DNA of 64,000 nt, taken from an uncultured Rhizobium sp. Its GTDB lineage: Bacteria; Pseudomonadota; Alphaproteobacteria; Rhizobiales; Rhizobiaceae. Position numbers and translations under genes: made by a program. The notes below the pieces were generated by a model, which was not told the DNA's origin, ran no database searches, and saw only the letters and a list, made by a program, of their open reading frames with translations. This document shows, piece after piece, positions 44,818 through 55,181 of this stretch (its first letter is position 1; each line of letters opens with the position of its first letter). The DNA is taken from assembly GCA_945952315.1 (NCBI GenBank), contig CAMFIE010000015.1:26422-90421 (forward strand). Direction: 5' to 3'.

Positions 44818-46485
44818 TCAGACTTTGGTCAGGAAGACGGTCACCACCGGCTTCTTGCCCCAGATCTCGTTGGCCGTGGAACGCACCGCACGGCGGATTG
44901 CCTCACGCACCATCTCGAGATCCTTGCGCCTTGCACGCGGGATACTCTCGAAAGCACCGACTACTGCATCATAAAGGGTTTCGTCCAGCTCCTCGCCCTC
45001 GTCGTCGTAAAGCGGCAGCCCGGTCGTCACGAGTTCCGGATCGTCGACGAATTCATAGCGGCTGTCGACGATCATCGCGACCGCCACATGGCCGACATAG
45101 GAAAGCTTGCGGCGCTCGCCGATTCCCAGATCATCGAAATCACCGAGCAGCTTGCCATCCTTGAAGATGCGGCCATGCGGCACATCACCGATCACCTCTG
45201 CCGGTCCGGGAGCGAGGCGCAGCACATTGCCATTGCGCACCTTTGGCACCTGAGAAATGCCGCATTGAAGGGCAAGCTCGGCCTGCGCGGTCAGATGCGC
45301 TGCCTCGCCATGCACCGGCACCAGGATTTCCGGGCGCACCCATTCATACATCTGTTTCAGTTCGCTGCGGCGCGGATGGCCGGAGACATGGACCAGCGCC
45401 TCCGAATCGGTGACGATCTTCACGCCCTGTTCGATCAGCGCATTCTTGATATCGATCAGCGGCTTTTCGTTGCCGGGAATGGCGCGCGAGGAGAATACCA
45501 CGATATCGCCGGGCGCAAGCGCCACATGCCGCATCTCGTCACGCGAAAGCTTGGCGAGCGCTGCCCGCGCCTCGCCCTGGCTCCCTGTCAGGATCACCAC
45601 CACCTTGTCGCGCGGGATATAGCCATATTCATCCTCGGCGATAAACGGCTTTATGCCCTCGAGCAAGCCGACATCGCGTGCCACATTGGTCACACGTTTC
45701 AGCGAGCTGCCCAGCAGGAGCACTTCGCGGCCAGCCTTCTCCGCTGCCTCGGCAATGGATTTGATGCGTCCGACATTCGACGAGAAGGTGGTCACCGCCA
45801 CGCGGCCTTCCGCCTGCTCGATGATCTGCTGCAGGCTTTCGGAGACCTCGTGCTCGGAGGGCGAAACACCTTCGCGCTGGGCATTCGTGCTGTCGCAGAG
45901 CAGCGCCAGCACGCCCTTTTCGCCGAGTTCCCGGAAGCGCTTCTCATCGGTCAACGGGCCGAGTGAGGGATTGGCATCGATCTTCCAGTCGCCGGTATGA
46001 ATAACGGTGCCAAGCGGCGTGGTGATTGCCAGCGACATCGGCTCCGGGATCGAGTGATTGACCGCGATTGCCTCGATCTCGAACGGGCCGAGATGGATGC
46101 GGTCTCCCGCCTTGAAATTCGTAACCGGGATTTCGTAGCGATCACCGTCCATGTCCCGCTTGGCTTCCAGCATGCCGGCCGTAAAGCCCGAGGCATAGAC
46201 GGGCACATTCAGCCCCGGCCACAGCTGGCTCAGACCACCATAGTGATCCTCGTGGGCATGGGTGATAATGATGCCCTTCAGGTTCTTCCGCTCTTTGGCG
46301 AGAAAGCCGATATCCGGCAGCACGAGATCCACACCCGGCAGATCCGGTCCTGGAAAGGTCACGCCACAGTCAACCATGATCCACTGGCGATGGCCTTCCG
46401 GGCCAAAGCCATAAAGCGCCAGATTCATGCCGATTTCGCCAACCCCGCCGAGCGGTACGAAAACCAGTTCATCCTTGCTGCTCAT
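44818..46485 (-). CDS. rnj: Ribonuclease J
   Basis: A 555-residue metallo-beta-lactamase/beta-CASP RNase with both endonuclease and 5'-3' exonuclease activity. N-terminal VFVPLGGVGEIGMN, metal motif THAHEDHYGG (His76, His78, Asp80, His81), VIHTGDWKID, CDSTNAQREGVSPSE, and the beta-CASP end motif HVSGHPRRSELKQMYEWVRPE followed by VPVHGE. Alphaproteobacteria often combine RNase J with RNase E. It follows birA by 18 bp. Confidence 0.95.
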   Translation of the reverse strand: MSSKDELVFVPLGGVGEIGMNLALYGFGPEGHRQWIMVDCGVTFPGPDLPGVDLVLPDIGFLAKERKNLKGIIITHAHEDHYGGLSQLWPGLNVPVYASGFTAGMLEAKRDMDGDRYEIPVTNFKAGDRIHLGPFEIEAIAVNHSIPEPMSLAITTPLGTVIHTGDWKIDANPSLGPLTDEKRFRELGEKGVLALLCDSTNAQREGVSPSEHEVSESLQQIIEQAEGRVAVTTFSSNVGRIKSIAEAAEKAGREVLLLGSSLKRVTNVARDVGLLEGIKPFIAEDEYGYIPRDKVVVILTGSQGEARAALAKLSRDEMRHVALAPGDIVVFSSRAIPGNEKPLIDIKNALIEQGVKIVTDSEALVHVSGHPRRSELKQMYEWVRPEILVPVHGEAAHLTAQAELALQCGISQVPKVRNGNVLRLAPGPAEVIGDVPHGRIFKDGKLLGDFDDLGIGERRKLSYVGHVAVAMIVDSRYEFVDDPELVTTGLPLYDDEGEELDETLYDAVVGAFESIPRARRKDLEMVREAIRRAVRSTANEIWGKKPVVTVFLTKV

Positions 46486-46503
46486 TGTTCTATCAACCTT
46501 GCA

Positions 46504-47271
46504 TTATTCAAAAAATACGTCGCCCGCCGCGATGGGCATCAGCACCTTCGCGTCGGTTTCCAGCATCAGCAGGCCGTCATCGCCGATGCCCCTGAATGTA
46601 CCGCTGACGGACCGGTCCGGCAGGTTCACGATGATGCGCTCGCCCATGCCACAGGCATGCTGACGCCAGCGCTCCACAACCCGGGCTATACCTGCCCCGC
46701 CATTCCACAGCTGCAACATATCTGCCATCGAGGCAAAAAGATAGGCAAACAGCGCTTCGGGAAAAGTGCTTGCCCCCTCATCGGCAAGGCAGGTGGCGGG
46801 AAAGGGTGTGCCCTCGGGCTTGAAGGCGATGTTGACGCCGATGCCGATCACCAGCGCCTGACGCCCGTCCTTCAGCTTTTCACCTTCGAGGAGAATGCCG
46901 CTCACCTTGCGGCGGCCGATCAGCAGATCGTTCGGCCACTTGATTTCCAGCTGCGCGGAACCCGCGGGCAACACCTGTCGCACCGCATCATGAACGGCAA
47001 CAGCGACGGCAAGCGGCAGGGATGCAAGGCTGGCAACGGGCGCAGGATCGATCAGCAGCAGGGAAGCGTAGAGATTACCCGCTTCCGAAACCCAGGGGCG
47101 ACCACGGCGACCCCTGCCCCCCGTCTGGCGTTCAGCAGTGATCCAGAGACCACCTTCCTCGCCATGACGGGCGCGCATCAGGCATTCCGTGTTGGTCGAA
47201 CCCACATCGCCCAGCGCTTCATGACGGAACCCACTGAGCGGGTTCCGTCCATATGCATTATCCCCGATCAA
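46504..47271 (-). CDS. birA: Biotin--[acetyl-CoA-carboxylase] ligase (no HTH domain)
   Basis: A 255-residue monofunctional (class I) biotin protein ligase, lacking the DNA-binding domain of E. coli BirA. It has [18 protein letters not shown], the biotinyl-AMP loop [16 protein letters not shown], and [21 protein letters not shown]. It biotinylates AccB and other carboxylases. No ATG fits; TTG 47271 overlaps the nuoN stop as TTGA, giving about 17 residues before the conserved domain, so it is probably translated by coupling with nuoN. Confidence 0.9.
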   Translation of the reverse strand: MIGDNAYGRNPLSGFRHEALGDVGSTNTECLMRARHGEEGGLWITAERQTGGRGRRGRPWVSEAGNLYASLLLIDPAPVASLASLPLAVAVAVHDAVRQVLPAGSAQLEIKWPNDLLIGRRKVSGILLEGEKLKDGRQALVIGIGVNIAFKPEGTPFPATCLADEGASTFPEALFAYLFASMADMLQLWNGGAGIARVVERWRQHACGMGERIIVNLPDRSVSGTFRGIGDDGLLMLETDAKVLMPIAAGDVFFE

Positions 47272-48716
47272 AACAGGGCTTTGGCAGCGACATCCGCCGC
47301 GGTGCCGAGCATGCCGCCAAACAGCACATAGGCCGTGACGAACAGACCGGAGAGGCCATAGACCAGCTTGAGGCTGGCGGGCGACGGCTGGAAGGAAACC
47401 TTCGGCGCATCGAACCACATGACCTTGATCACGCGCAGATAGTAGAAGGCACCGACGACCGAGGCCAGAACACCGATAACCGAAAGCGCATAGAGCTTGG
47501 CCTCGATGGCCGCAACAAACACGAAATACTTCGCGAAGAAACCGGCAAGCGGCGGAATGCCTGCAAGCGAGAACATCAGCAGTGTCAGGATCAGGGCCAT
47601 GAAGGGATTGGACTTCGAAAGCCCCGCAAGATCGCTGATGTTTTCCGTCGGCTGACCATCCTGCGTGCGCATCGACATGATGATCGCGAAGGAACCAAGC
47701 GTCATCGCCATGTAGATGGTCATATAGGTGATGAGGCCGGAGACGCCCGTCTGGTTATGGGCGGCAAGACCGACCAGCGCATAGCCCATGTGACCGATCG
47801 ATGAATAGGCCATCAGTCGCTTGATGTTCGACTGTGCGATCGCCGCAAAGGAACCGAGCACCATGGAGGCAATCGAGATGAACACGATCACCTGCTGCCA
47901 GTCGGCGTGAACCGGCTCGAAAGCGGTGAGCGCGATGCGGGTAAGCATGGCAATCGCCGCGATCTTCGGCGCACCGGCAAAGAAGGCGGTCACCGGGGTC
48001 GGTGCGCCTTCATAGACGTCCGGCGTCCACATGTGGAAAGGCACGGCCGAAATCTTGAAGGCAAAACCGGCGAGCACGAAGACCAGACCGAAGACGAGGC
48101 CGAGCGAATGGCCACCGGCCGTAAGCGCGGCTGCAATCTCGGCAAAGCCTGTATTGCCGGTAAAGCCATAAACCAGCGACATGCCGTAAAGCATCATGCC
48201 GGAAGAGAGCGCGCCAAGCACGAAATACTTGAGGCCCGCTTCGGTCGCACGCAGGTTGTCGCGGTTGATGGCGGCCAGCACGTAAAGCGCCAGCGACTGC
48301 AGCTCCAGCGCCATATAGACCGAAATCAGGTTGTTCGCCGAGATCATCAGCATCATGCCGAGCGTGGCGAGAACCACCAGAACCGGGAATTCGAACTGCG
48401 TCAGGTTTTCCGCCTTAGCCCGCGTGCCCGCCATGAACAGCGAGACAATGGCCGCAAACAGTGCTGCCATCTTGAAATAGCGGGAGAAGGCATCCGCCTT
48501 GTAGACACCGCCGAAGGCAAGACCTTCGACCGGGTTGAGGAAGATCCAGCCGAGCGCGGCCACCAGCAGCGCAAGGGCAAGCGTGGTGACCAGCGAGCCG
48601 GAACGCTCGCCCGCAAACACACCAACCATCAGCAGCGCCAGAGCACCCAGCCCTAGCATCAGTTCCGGGGTGGTGAGGTGAAGACTGGCAATGAGAATTT
48701 CAGCAAAGTTATCCAC
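47268..48716 (-). CDS. nuoN: NADH-quinone oxidoreductase subunit N
   Basis: A 482-residue antiporter-like membrane subunit of complex I with about 14 hydrophobic helices. Proton-channel helices are recognisable ([20 protein letters not shown] and [20 protein letters not shown]). The start is GTG 48716 with TGAGGAT upstream. It follows nuoM by 11 bp and overlaps birA by 4 bp. Confidence 0.95.
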   Translation of the reverse strand: MDNFAEILIASLHLTTPELMLGLGALALLMVGVFAGERSGSLVTTLALALLVAALGWIFLNPVEGLAFGGVYKADAFSRYFKMAALFAAIVSLFMAGTRAKAENLTQFEFPVLVVLATLGMMLMISANNLISVYMALELQSLALYVLAAINRDNLRATEAGLKYFVLGALSSGMMLYGMSLVYGFTGNTGFAEIAAALTAGGHSLGLVFGLVFVLAGFAFKISAVPFHMWTPDVYEGAPTPVTAFFAGAPKIAAIAMLTRIALTAFEPVHADWQQVIVFISIASMVLGSFAAIAQSNIKRLMAYSSIGHMGYALVGLAAHNQTGVSGLITYMTIYMAMTLGSFAIIMSMRTQDGQPTENISDLAGLSKSNPFMALILTLLMFSLAGIPPLAGFFAKYFVFVAAIEAKLYALSVIGVLASVVGAFYYLRVIKVMWFDAPKVSFQPSPASLKLVYGLSGLFVTAYVLFGGMLGTAADVAAKALF

Positions 48717-48727
48717 GTGTCATATCC

Positions 48728-50239
48728 TCAATTCACCAGAGCCGCGACCTTGTGCGCGGCTTCAACCGCAGCACTGTAGTTCTGCACCAGATGGTCGACA
48801 GAGGCAGCGGTCACGTCAAAGATCGGAGCCGGATAGACGCCGAAGAAGATGGTGGCGGCAATCAGCGGATACAGGATCAGCTTTTCGCGGCCCGAAAGAT
48901 CGACCAAGCCCTTGAGGCTGTCCTTCTCCAGCGCACCGAAAACCACCCGGCGATAGAGCCAGAGCGCGTAACCGGCCGACAGGATCACACCCGTTGCGGC
49001 AAACAGAGCCACATAAGTATTGGCCCGGAAGGCGCCGATCAGCGTCAGGAATTCACCGATGAACCCGGACGTGCCCGGAAGGCCGACATTGGCCATGGTG
49101 AACACCATGAAGGCCACCGCATATTTCGGCATGTTGTTGACCAGACCGCCATAGGCCGCGATTTCGCGGGTATGCGTGCGGTCATAGACAACGCCGACGC
49201 AGAGGAAGAGCGCGCCGGAAACGAAGCCGTGGCTGATCATCTGAAAGATTGCGCCCTGCACGCCCTGCGTATTGGCCGCAAAGATACCGAGCGTCACGTA
49301 ACCCATATGCGCAACCGACGAATAGGCGATCAGCTTCTTGATGTCTTCCTGCATCATCGCCACCAGAGAGGTGTAGATGATGGCGATGACAGACAGCGCA
49401 TAGACCATGGGCGCGAAATAGTCCGACGCCAGCGGGAACATCGGCAGCGAGAAGCGCAGCAGACCATAGCCGCCAAGCTTCAGAAGAATACCGGCCAGAA
49501 TGACCGAACCCGCAGTCGGCGCCTGCACGTGCGCATCCGGCAGCCAGGTATGCACCGGCCACATCGGCATCTTTACCGCGAAAGAAGCGAAGAAGGCGAG
49601 CCACAGCCACATCTGCATCTGCGGCGGGAAGTCATGCTTCAGCAGTTCGGAAATATCCGTCGTGCCCGCATCCCAGTACATGGCCATGATGGCAAGCATC
49701 ATCAGCACCGAACCGAGCAGCGTGTAGAGGAAGAACTTGTAGGATGCGTAGACGCGATCCTTGCCGCCCCAGACACCGATGATGATGAACATCGGGATCA
49801 GGCCTGCCTCGAAGAACACGTAGAAGAGCACGATATCCAGCGAGACGAACACGCCGACCATCAGCACTTCCAGGATCAGGAAGGCGATCATGTATTCCTT
49901 CAGCCGGTGCTCGATGGCGTTCCAGCTGGCAAGAATGCAGAAGGGCATCAGGAAGGTCGACAGGATCACGAACAGCATGGAAATGCCGTCGACGCCGACA
50001 CGGTAACCGATGCCGGTTCCGAGCCAGGGATGGCTTTCCACGAACTGGAACCCGACATTGCTGTTATCGAAGTGATACCAGATGAAGAGCGACGCGAGGA
50101 AGGTCACAACCGTGGTCGCGAGCGAGATGTTCAGGATGTTGCGACGGCCATTGGCACCGTCTTCACGCATCAAAAGCAGCAACGCCACGCCGACGAGCGG
50201 CAGGAAGGTGACCGTTGAAAGAATGGGCCAACCGGTCAT
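48728..50239 (-). CDS. nuoM: NADH-quinone oxidoreductase subunit M
   Basis: A 503-residue antiporter-like proton-pumping subunit. Conserved elements: [40 protein letters not shown] and [23 protein letters not shown] 50239 shares its A with the nuoL stop (TAATG). Confidence 0.96.
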   Translation of the reverse strand: MTGWPILSTVTFLPLVGVALLLLMREDGANGRRNILNISLATTVVTFLASLFIWYHFDNSNVGFQFVESHPWLGTGIGYRVGVDGISMLFVILSTFLMPFCILASWNAIEHRLKEYMIAFLILEVLMVGVFVSLDIVLFYVFFEAGLIPMFIIIGVWGGKDRVYASYKFFLYTLLGSVLMMLAIMAMYWDAGTTDISELLKHDFPPQMQMWLWLAFFASFAVKMPMWPVHTWLPDAHVQAPTAGSVILAGILLKLGGYGLLRFSLPMFPLASDYFAPMVYALSVIAIIYTSLVAMMQEDIKKLIAYSSVAHMGYVTLGIFAANTQGVQGAIFQMISHGFVSGALFLCVGVVYDRTHTREIAAYGGLVNNMPKYAVAFMVFTMANVGLPGTSGFIGEFLTLIGAFRANTYVALFAATGVILSAGYALWLYRRVVFGALEKDSLKGLVDLSGREKLILYPLIAATIFFGVYPAPIFDVTAASVDHLVQNYSAAVEAAHKVAALVN

Positions 50240-52242
50240 TAGAGGGCACTCCCGAGCATCATCCAGGTAACGAGGGCCGCAATGCCGAGAAGCATCGCGA
50301 AGGCATAGTGGTAAAGATAGCCGGACTGCAGGCGGGCCATGCGGTTGGTCACATCAACCACGCGCGCGGCAACCCCGTTCGGGCCATAGGCATCAATCAG
50401 GCCCACATCACCCTTCTTCCAGAAGAACCGGCCAAGCGCCTTGGCGGAACGCACGAAGAGGAGGTCGTAAAGCTCGTCGAAATACCACTTGTTGAGAAGG
50501 AAATTGTAGAGCGCGCGATGCTGGCTCGCGAGCACCTTCGGTGTCGAGGGCGACTTGATATACATGTACCAGGAGAGAAGCAGACCCAGCAACATCGCGA
50601 TGAACGGGCTCCACTTCACCAGTGTCGGCACATGATGCGCCTCTTCGAGGATGTGGTTTTCCGCGCCGTAGAAGATCGCGCCCTTCCAGAATTCCGCCTG
50701 CTCCTCGCCGACGAAATAACCGTAGAACACCATGCCAGCGAGAACCGCGCCGATGGCCAGCACGAAGAGCGGGATCAGCATGACCTGCGGGCTTTCATGC
50801 GCGTGATCATAGGTATGATGATCCGCACGGGTGTGGCCGAAGAAGGTCATGAACACCAGACGCCAGGAATAGAAGCTGGTGAAGAAGGCCGCGATCACCA
50901 GAAGGGTGAAGGCGAAACCGGCAACCGGCAGCTCGGAGGCATAGGCGCTTTCGATGATCGCATCCTTGGAGAGGAACCCGGCGAAGCCGATTTCCGTACC
51001 CGGAATGCCGACACCGGTGATTGCCAGCGTGCCGATCAACATCGTCCAGAAGGTCAGCGGGATCTTCTTGCGCAGGCCACCCATGAAGCGCATGTCCTGC
51101 TCGTGATGCATCGCGTGGATGACCGAGCCTGCGCAGAGGAACAGCAGCGCCTTAAAGAAGGCATGCGTGAAGAGGTGGAACACACCGGCGCCATAGGCAC
51201 CGACGCCGAGCGACACGAACATGTAGCCGAGCTGCGAACAGGTGGAATAGGCAATCACGCGCTTGATATCGTTCTGCACCAGACCAACGGTCGCGGCGAA
51301 GAAGGCGGTGATCGCACCGATCAGGGTCACAACAGTCAGCGCCGTATGGCTGAGTTCGAACAGCGGAGACATGCGGGCGACGAGGAACACGCCCGCGGTC
51401 ACCATGGTTGCGGCGTGAATGAGGGCCGAAACCGGGGTCGGGCCTTCCATCGCGTCCGGCAGCCAGGTGTGCAGCAGGAACTGCGCCGACTTGCCCATCG
51501 CGCCCATGAAGAGCAGCAGGCAGACAGCCGTGATCGCATGCGCCTTGTCGAGATGCATGCCGAAGAGGTTCAGCACCACATCGGCATTTTCAGCAGCGCC
51601 TTCGGCCGGAAGATAGGTCTTGGCGGCAGCAAAGATGGTGGTGAAATCAATCGAGCCGAACAGCACGAATACACCGGCAATGCCGAGCACGAAGCCGAAG
51701 TCACCCACGCGGTTGACGATGAAGGCCTTCATCGCTGCGGCGGAAGCGGAGGGCTTGGTGTACCAGAAACCGATCAGCAGATAGGAGGCAAGGCCGACGC
51801 CTTCCCAGCCGAAGAACATCTGCAGCAGGTTGTCCGAGGTCACCAGCATCAGCATCGCGAAGGTGAAGAGCGACAGGTAGGAGAAGAAGCGCGGACGGCT
51901 CGGATCGGTATGCATGTAACCGATCGAGTAGAGGTGAACCAGGCTCGAGACCGAGTTGACCACGACGAGCATCACAGCCGTCAGCGTGTCGATGCGCAGC
52001 GACCAGGAAACATCGATGCCGCCGGACTGGATCCAGCGCAGAACCTCGACGCGGATCGGGCCTTCGCCCTCATGCGCACCGAAGCCGACATTCAGGAACA
52101 CATACCAGGACAGCGCGGCGACGATCAGCATCAGGCCGGTGGTCACCAGCTCGGACGCCTTGGCACCGATCGCGCGGCCAAACAGGCCGGCGATGATCGC
52201 GCCGATCAGCGGAAGAAAGACAATAGCCTTGTACAAGATCAT
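50239..52242 (-). CDS. nuoL: NADH-quinone oxidoreductase subunit L
   Basis: A 667-residue antiporter-like subunit of complex I that also carries the long lateral helix at its C-terminus. Recognisable segments are [58 protein letters not shown] and the C-terminal hydrophobic tail. It lies 6 bp after nuoK and overlaps nuoM by one base. Confidence 0.96.
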   Translation of the reverse strand: MILYKAIVFLPLIGAIIAGLFGRAIGAKASELVTTGLMLIVAALSWYVFLNVGFGAHEGEGPIRVEVLRWIQSGGIDVSWSLRIDTLTAVMLVVVNSVSSLVHLYSIGYMHTDPSRPRFFSYLSLFTFAMLMLVTSDNLLQMFFGWEGVGLASYLLIGFWYTKPSASAAAMKAFIVNRVGDFGFVLGIAGVFVLFGSIDFTTIFAAAKTYLPAEGAAENADVVLNLFGMHLDKAHAITAVCLLLFMGAMGKSAQFLLHTWLPDAMEGPTPVSALIHAATMVTAGVFLVARMSPLFELSHTALTVVTLIGAITAFFAATVGLVQNDIKRVIAYSTCSQLGYMFVSLGVGAYGAGVFHLFTHAFFKALLFLCAGSVIHAMHHEQDMRFMGGLRKKIPLTFWTMLIGTLAITGVGIPGTEIGFAGFLSKDAIIESAYASELPVAGFAFTLLVIAAFFTSFYSWRLVFMTFFGHTRADHHTYDHAHESPQVMLIPLFVLAIGAVLAGMVFYGYFVGEEQAEFWKGAIFYGAENHILEEAHHVPTLVKWSPFIAMLLGLLLSWYMYIKSPSTPKVLASQHRALYNFLLNKWYFDELYDLLFVRSAKALGRFFWKKGDVGLIDAYGPNGVAARVVDVTNRMARLQSGYLYHYAFAMLLGIAALVTWMMLGSAL

Positions 52243-52248
52243 GGCCCG

Positions 52249-52557
52249 TCAGCCTTTCATCATATTGACGTCTTCGACCGCGATGGAGCCGCGGTTGCGG
52301 TAGAAGACAACGAGGATGGCAAGACCGATGGCGGCCTCGGCGGCGGCGACCGTCAGAATGAACAGTGCGAAGACCTGGCCCGTCAGATCGTTCAGGAAGT
52401 GCGAGAAGGCAACCATGTTGATGTTGACCGAAAGAAGGATCAGTTCGACCGACATCAGGATGATGATCACGTTCTTGCGGTTCAGGAAGATACCGAACAC
52501 GCCGAGCGTGAACAGGATGGCGCTGACCGTGAGATAATGGGAAAGACCGATTTCCAT
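52249..52557 (-). CDS. nuoK: NADH-quinone oxidoreductase subunit K
   Basis: A 102-residue subunit with three transmembrane helices, starting [19 protein letters not shown]. The buried glutamates of the proton path lie in [16 protein letters not shown] and [16 protein letters not shown]. Normal length. It lies between nuoJ (29-bp gap) and nuoL. Confidence 0.96.
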   Translation of the reverse strand: MEIGLSHYLTVSAILFTLGVFGIFLNRKNVIIILMSVELILLSVNINMVAFSHFLNDLTGQVFALFILTVAAAEAAIGLAILVVFYRNRGSIAVEDVNMMKG

Positions 52558-52586
52558 GAGCTTTTATCCTTGACCCCTTCGTGCCC

Positions 52587-53201
52587 TCAGAGGCCCTGGC
52601 CCGACTTGACCTTGACCACCTCGACGGCGGTTTCCGGCGAGCGGGCGACCTGGTTCGCAATATTCTGGCGTTTGATGTTGGTGCGGTGACGCAGCGTCAG
52701 CACAATCGCGCCGATCATGGCGACGAGCAGGACAAGACCGGCAATCTGGAAGAAATAGACATAGGTCGTGTAAAGCTGGTCACCGAGTGCGGCCGTGTTG
52801 GTGCGCGTTGCCACATCCGGGATCGGGTTTGCAATCGTCTTGCCGATCTCTGGCGAAATCACGCTGCCGCCGATCACCACCACCAGTTCGGCGGCGAGGA
52901 TCACGCCGATCAGCGCGCCCACCGGTGCATATTCCAGCGCGGTCGAGCGGAGCTTGGCGAAATCGATATCGAGCATCATCACCACGAAAAGGAAGAGAAC
53001 CGCAACCGCGCCGACATAGACGACCAGCAGGATCATCGCCAGGAATTCAGCGCCCGTCAGCAAGAACAGACCCGCGGCATTGAAGAAGGTCAGGATCAGG
53101 AACAGAACCGAGTGTACCGGATTCCGTGCCCAGATGACCATGAACGCAGACGCAATCGCGACAAAGGCGAAGAGATAGAAAAAGAGAGCCTGAAGACCCA
53201 T
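52587..53201 (-). CDS. nuoJ: NADH-quinone oxidoreductase subunit J
   Basis: A 204-residue membrane subunit with five hydrophobic helices; conserved ARNPVHSVLFLILTFFNAAG and FLAMILLVVYVGAVAVLFLF. The C-terminal tail is soluble. It starts 174 bp after the nuoI stop, in a gap that holds the 30-bp tandem duplication. Confidence 0.95.
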   Translation of the reverse strand: MGLQALFFYLFAFVAIASAFMVIWARNPVHSVLFLILTFFNAAGLFLLTGAEFLAMILLVVYVGAVAVLFLFVVMMLDIDFAKLRSTALEYAPVGALIGVILAAELVVVIGGSVISPEIGKTIANPIPDVATRTNTAALGDQLYTTYVYFFQIAGLVLLVAMIGAIVLTLRHRTNIKRQNIANQVARSPETAVEVVKVKSGQGL

Positions 53202-53330
53202 GTTGGTGCCTTTTCATCTTCCCCCGGGCGACGGGGACCCATCCCCTGCCCGACAGGATGGCCCGACATGCGAACCACCCCTCTTGAATGAACTTATAAA
53301 GAAGATCCGGCCTTTGCCCGATCTCCATTC

Positions 53331-53390
53331 CTCATGCGCTGCGCCTCAGCGGTAAGGCGCCTCATGCGCTGCGCCTCAGCGGTAAGGCGC
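53331..53390. repeat. Perfect 30-bp tandem duplication at the end of nuoI
   Basis: Two identical 30-bp units, 53331-53360 and 53361-53390, stand head to tail with no mismatch. Each carries an internal inverted repeat (GCGCCT, 8 bp, AGGCGC) and the nuoI stop region: the stop used is in the second unit (53376-53378) and the first unit repeats it downstream. The lack of any divergence suggests a recent event. Confidence 0.95.
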
Positions 53391-53867
53391 ATCCTTGGCG
53401 AGATTGGCCGCGATTTCGCGCTCCCAACGGTCGCCATTGTCCAGCAAACGTGCCTTGTCGAAATAAAGCTCCTCGCGGGTCTCGGTCGCGAATTCGAAAT
53501 TCGGACCTTCCACGATGGCATCCACCGGGCAGGCTTCCTGGCAGAAGCCGCAATAGATGCACTTCACCATGTCGATGTCGTAGCGCACGGTGCGGCGCGT
53601 GCCGTCGTTGCGGCGCGGGCCTGCCTCGATGGTGATCGCCTGCGCCGGGCAGATCGCTTCGCACAGCTTGCAGGCGATGCAGCGCTCTTCCCCGTTGGGA
53701 TAGCGACGCAGCGCATGTTCGCCACGGAAGCGCGGGCTCACCGGGCCTTTTTCAAACGGATAGTTCACCGTCGCCTTCGGCTTGAAGAAGTAACGCATCG
53801 ACAGCACGAAAGCGCCGACGAATTCCTTTAGGAACAGCGAGTTCATAGTTCTGGCCAGACTTGCCAT
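53376..53867 (-). CDS. nuoI: NADH-quinone oxidoreductase subunit I
   Basis: A 163-residue ferredoxin-like subunit that carries two [4Fe-4S] clusters in [12 protein letters not shown] and [13 protein letters not shown]-terminal amphipathic start [23 protein letters not shown] 53867 and the adjacent ATG 53870 are both possible; the latter overlaps the stop of the inserted small gene (ATGA). The last codons lie inside the tandem duplication, which does not change the protein because the stop comes first. Confidence 0.95.
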   Translation of the reverse strand: MASLARTMNSLFLKEFVGAFVLSMRYFFKPKATVNYPFEKGPVSPRFRGEHALRRYPNGEERCIACKLCEAICPAQAITIEAGPRRNDGTRRTVRYDIDMVKCIYCGFCQEACPVDAIVEGPNFEFATETREELYFDKARLLDNGDRWEREIAANLAKDAPYR

Positions 53868-54124
53868 CATTTCGCTCCCAGGAGCTGATTTCCGAAAATG
53901 TAGCCGAAGACCGAAAACAGGATCGGCATCACCACACGGTATTGAAACATGAATGCATACTCTATCAACGCCTTACGCCTCTGCGATTGCTCAGGCGACA
54001 GTGATGTCGGCCTATCCCCAAATCGTTCCCGGCGCATTTTCATGACAAACGGAAAGACAAAGAGATTTCCCAGCACCGCGACCAGCAAACCGACCCCTGC
54101 GCCGATCAATCCATAAACCGACAT
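53867..54124 (-). CDS. Small membrane protein inserted between nuoH and nuoI
   Basis: An 85-residue protein with two transmembrane helices ([20 protein letters not shown] and [18 protein letters not shown]) around a charged loop rich in Arg and Glu. No family is recognised. It lies 1 bp after nuoH and overlaps nuoI (ATGA when nuoI starts at 53870), so it is embedded in the operon. It uses more A/T-ending and rare codons (AGG, ATA, TTG) than the flanking nuo genes, suggesting a later arrival. It could be a complex I accessory protein or a passenger. Confidence 0.65.
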   Translation of the reverse strand: MSVYGLIGAGVGLLVAVLGNLFVFPFVMKMRRERFGDRPTSLSPEQSQRRKALIEYAFMFQYRVVMPILFSVFGYIFGNQLLGAK

Positions 54125-54125
54125 C

Positions 54126-55169
54126 TTATGCCCAGCCCATGAACTTGAGAACGAATGCAACGATGATGACCATGGCGAGCGAGATCGGCAGGAACACCTT
54201 CCAGCCCAGGCGCATCAGCTGGTCATAGCGGTAGCGCGGCACGAAGGCCTTCACCATCGCGAACATGAAGAACACCAGCGATGCCTTGATCACGAACCAG
54301 ATGATGCCCGGAACCCAGTTGAGGAACCACACATCCACCGGCGGCAGCCAGCCCCCGAGGAACAGGATGGTGGTGAGCGAGCACATCAGCACGATGGCGG
54401 CATATTCACCCAGCATGAACATCATGTAGGGCGTGGAACCATATTCCACCATGAAGCCGGCCACGAGTTCCGATTCCGCTTCCGGCAGATCGAAGGGCGG
54501 ACGGTTGGTTTCAGCCAGCGCCGAAATGAAGAAGACGATGAACATCGGGAACAGCGACAGCCAGTGCCAGTCCAGCAGGGACGGCGGCAGGCCGAGGCGG
54601 GTACCGAGACCATCATGCTGTGCCATGACGATATCCGTCAGGTTCAGCGAGCCGACGCAGAGCAGCACGGTGACAATCACGAAGCCAATGGACACTTCGT
54701 AGGATACCATCTGCGCGGCAGAACGCAGCGCGCCGAGGAACGGATATTTGGAGTTCGACGCCCAGCCGCCCATGATGATGCCATAGACTTCCAGCGAGGA
54801 AATCGCGAAGACATAGAGAATGCCGACATTGATATTGGCGATCACCCAGCCATCGGCGAGCGGCACCACGGCCCAGGTGGCAAGCGCCAGCGTCACCGCC
54901 ACGAGCGGGGCAAGCAGGAATACGCCCTTGTTCGCCCCCGCCGGGATGACCGGCTCCTTGAAGACGAACTTCAGGAGGTCGGCAAAGGACTGGAACAGAC
55001 CCCAGGGACCAACCACGTTCGGTCCGCGGCGCAGTTGCACGGCGGCCCAGATCTTGCGGTCTGCGAGCAGAATGTAGGCGATGAAGACCAGAAGCCCCAC
55101 CAGCAACAGCAGAGACTGGCCAACCATGATGGCTGCCGGCCAGACATAGGTAGAAATGAACTGTTCCAT
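54126..55169 (-). CDS. nuoH: NADH-quinone oxidoreductase subunit H
   Basis: A 347-residue membrane subunit forming part of the quinone chamber and linking the two arms of complex I. Conserved loops: [61 protein letters not shown] and [20 protein letters not shown]. It lies 12 bp after nuoG. Confidence 0.96.
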   Translation of the reverse strand: MEQFISTYVWPAAIMVGQSLLLLVGLLVFIAYILLADRKIWAAVQLRRGPNVVGPWGLFQSFADLLKFVFKEPVIPAGANKGVFLLAPLVAVTLALATWAVVPLADGWVIANINVGILYVFAISSLEVYGIIMGGWASNSKYPFLGALRSAAQMVSYEVSIGFVIVTVLLCVGSLNLTDIVMAQHDGLGTRLGLPPSLLDWHWLSLFPMFIVFFISALAETNRPPFDLPEAESELVAGFMVEYGSTPYMMFMLGEYAAIVLMCSLTTILFLGGWLPPVDVWFLNWVPGIIWFVIKASLVFFMFAMVKAFVPRYRYDQLMRLGWKVFLPISLAMVIIVAFVLKFMGWA

Positions 55170-55181
55170 GCGTCCCTGCCC

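Noticed and set aside
53047..53328. Minus-strand frame between nuoI and nuoJ as an extra nuo gene
   Set aside because: It overlaps nuoJ out of frame for half its length and has no recognisable features.
54141..54152. GAAC repeat near the end of nuoH as an SOS box
   Set aside because: Spacing is 4 bases instead of 7 and it lies inside coding sequence.
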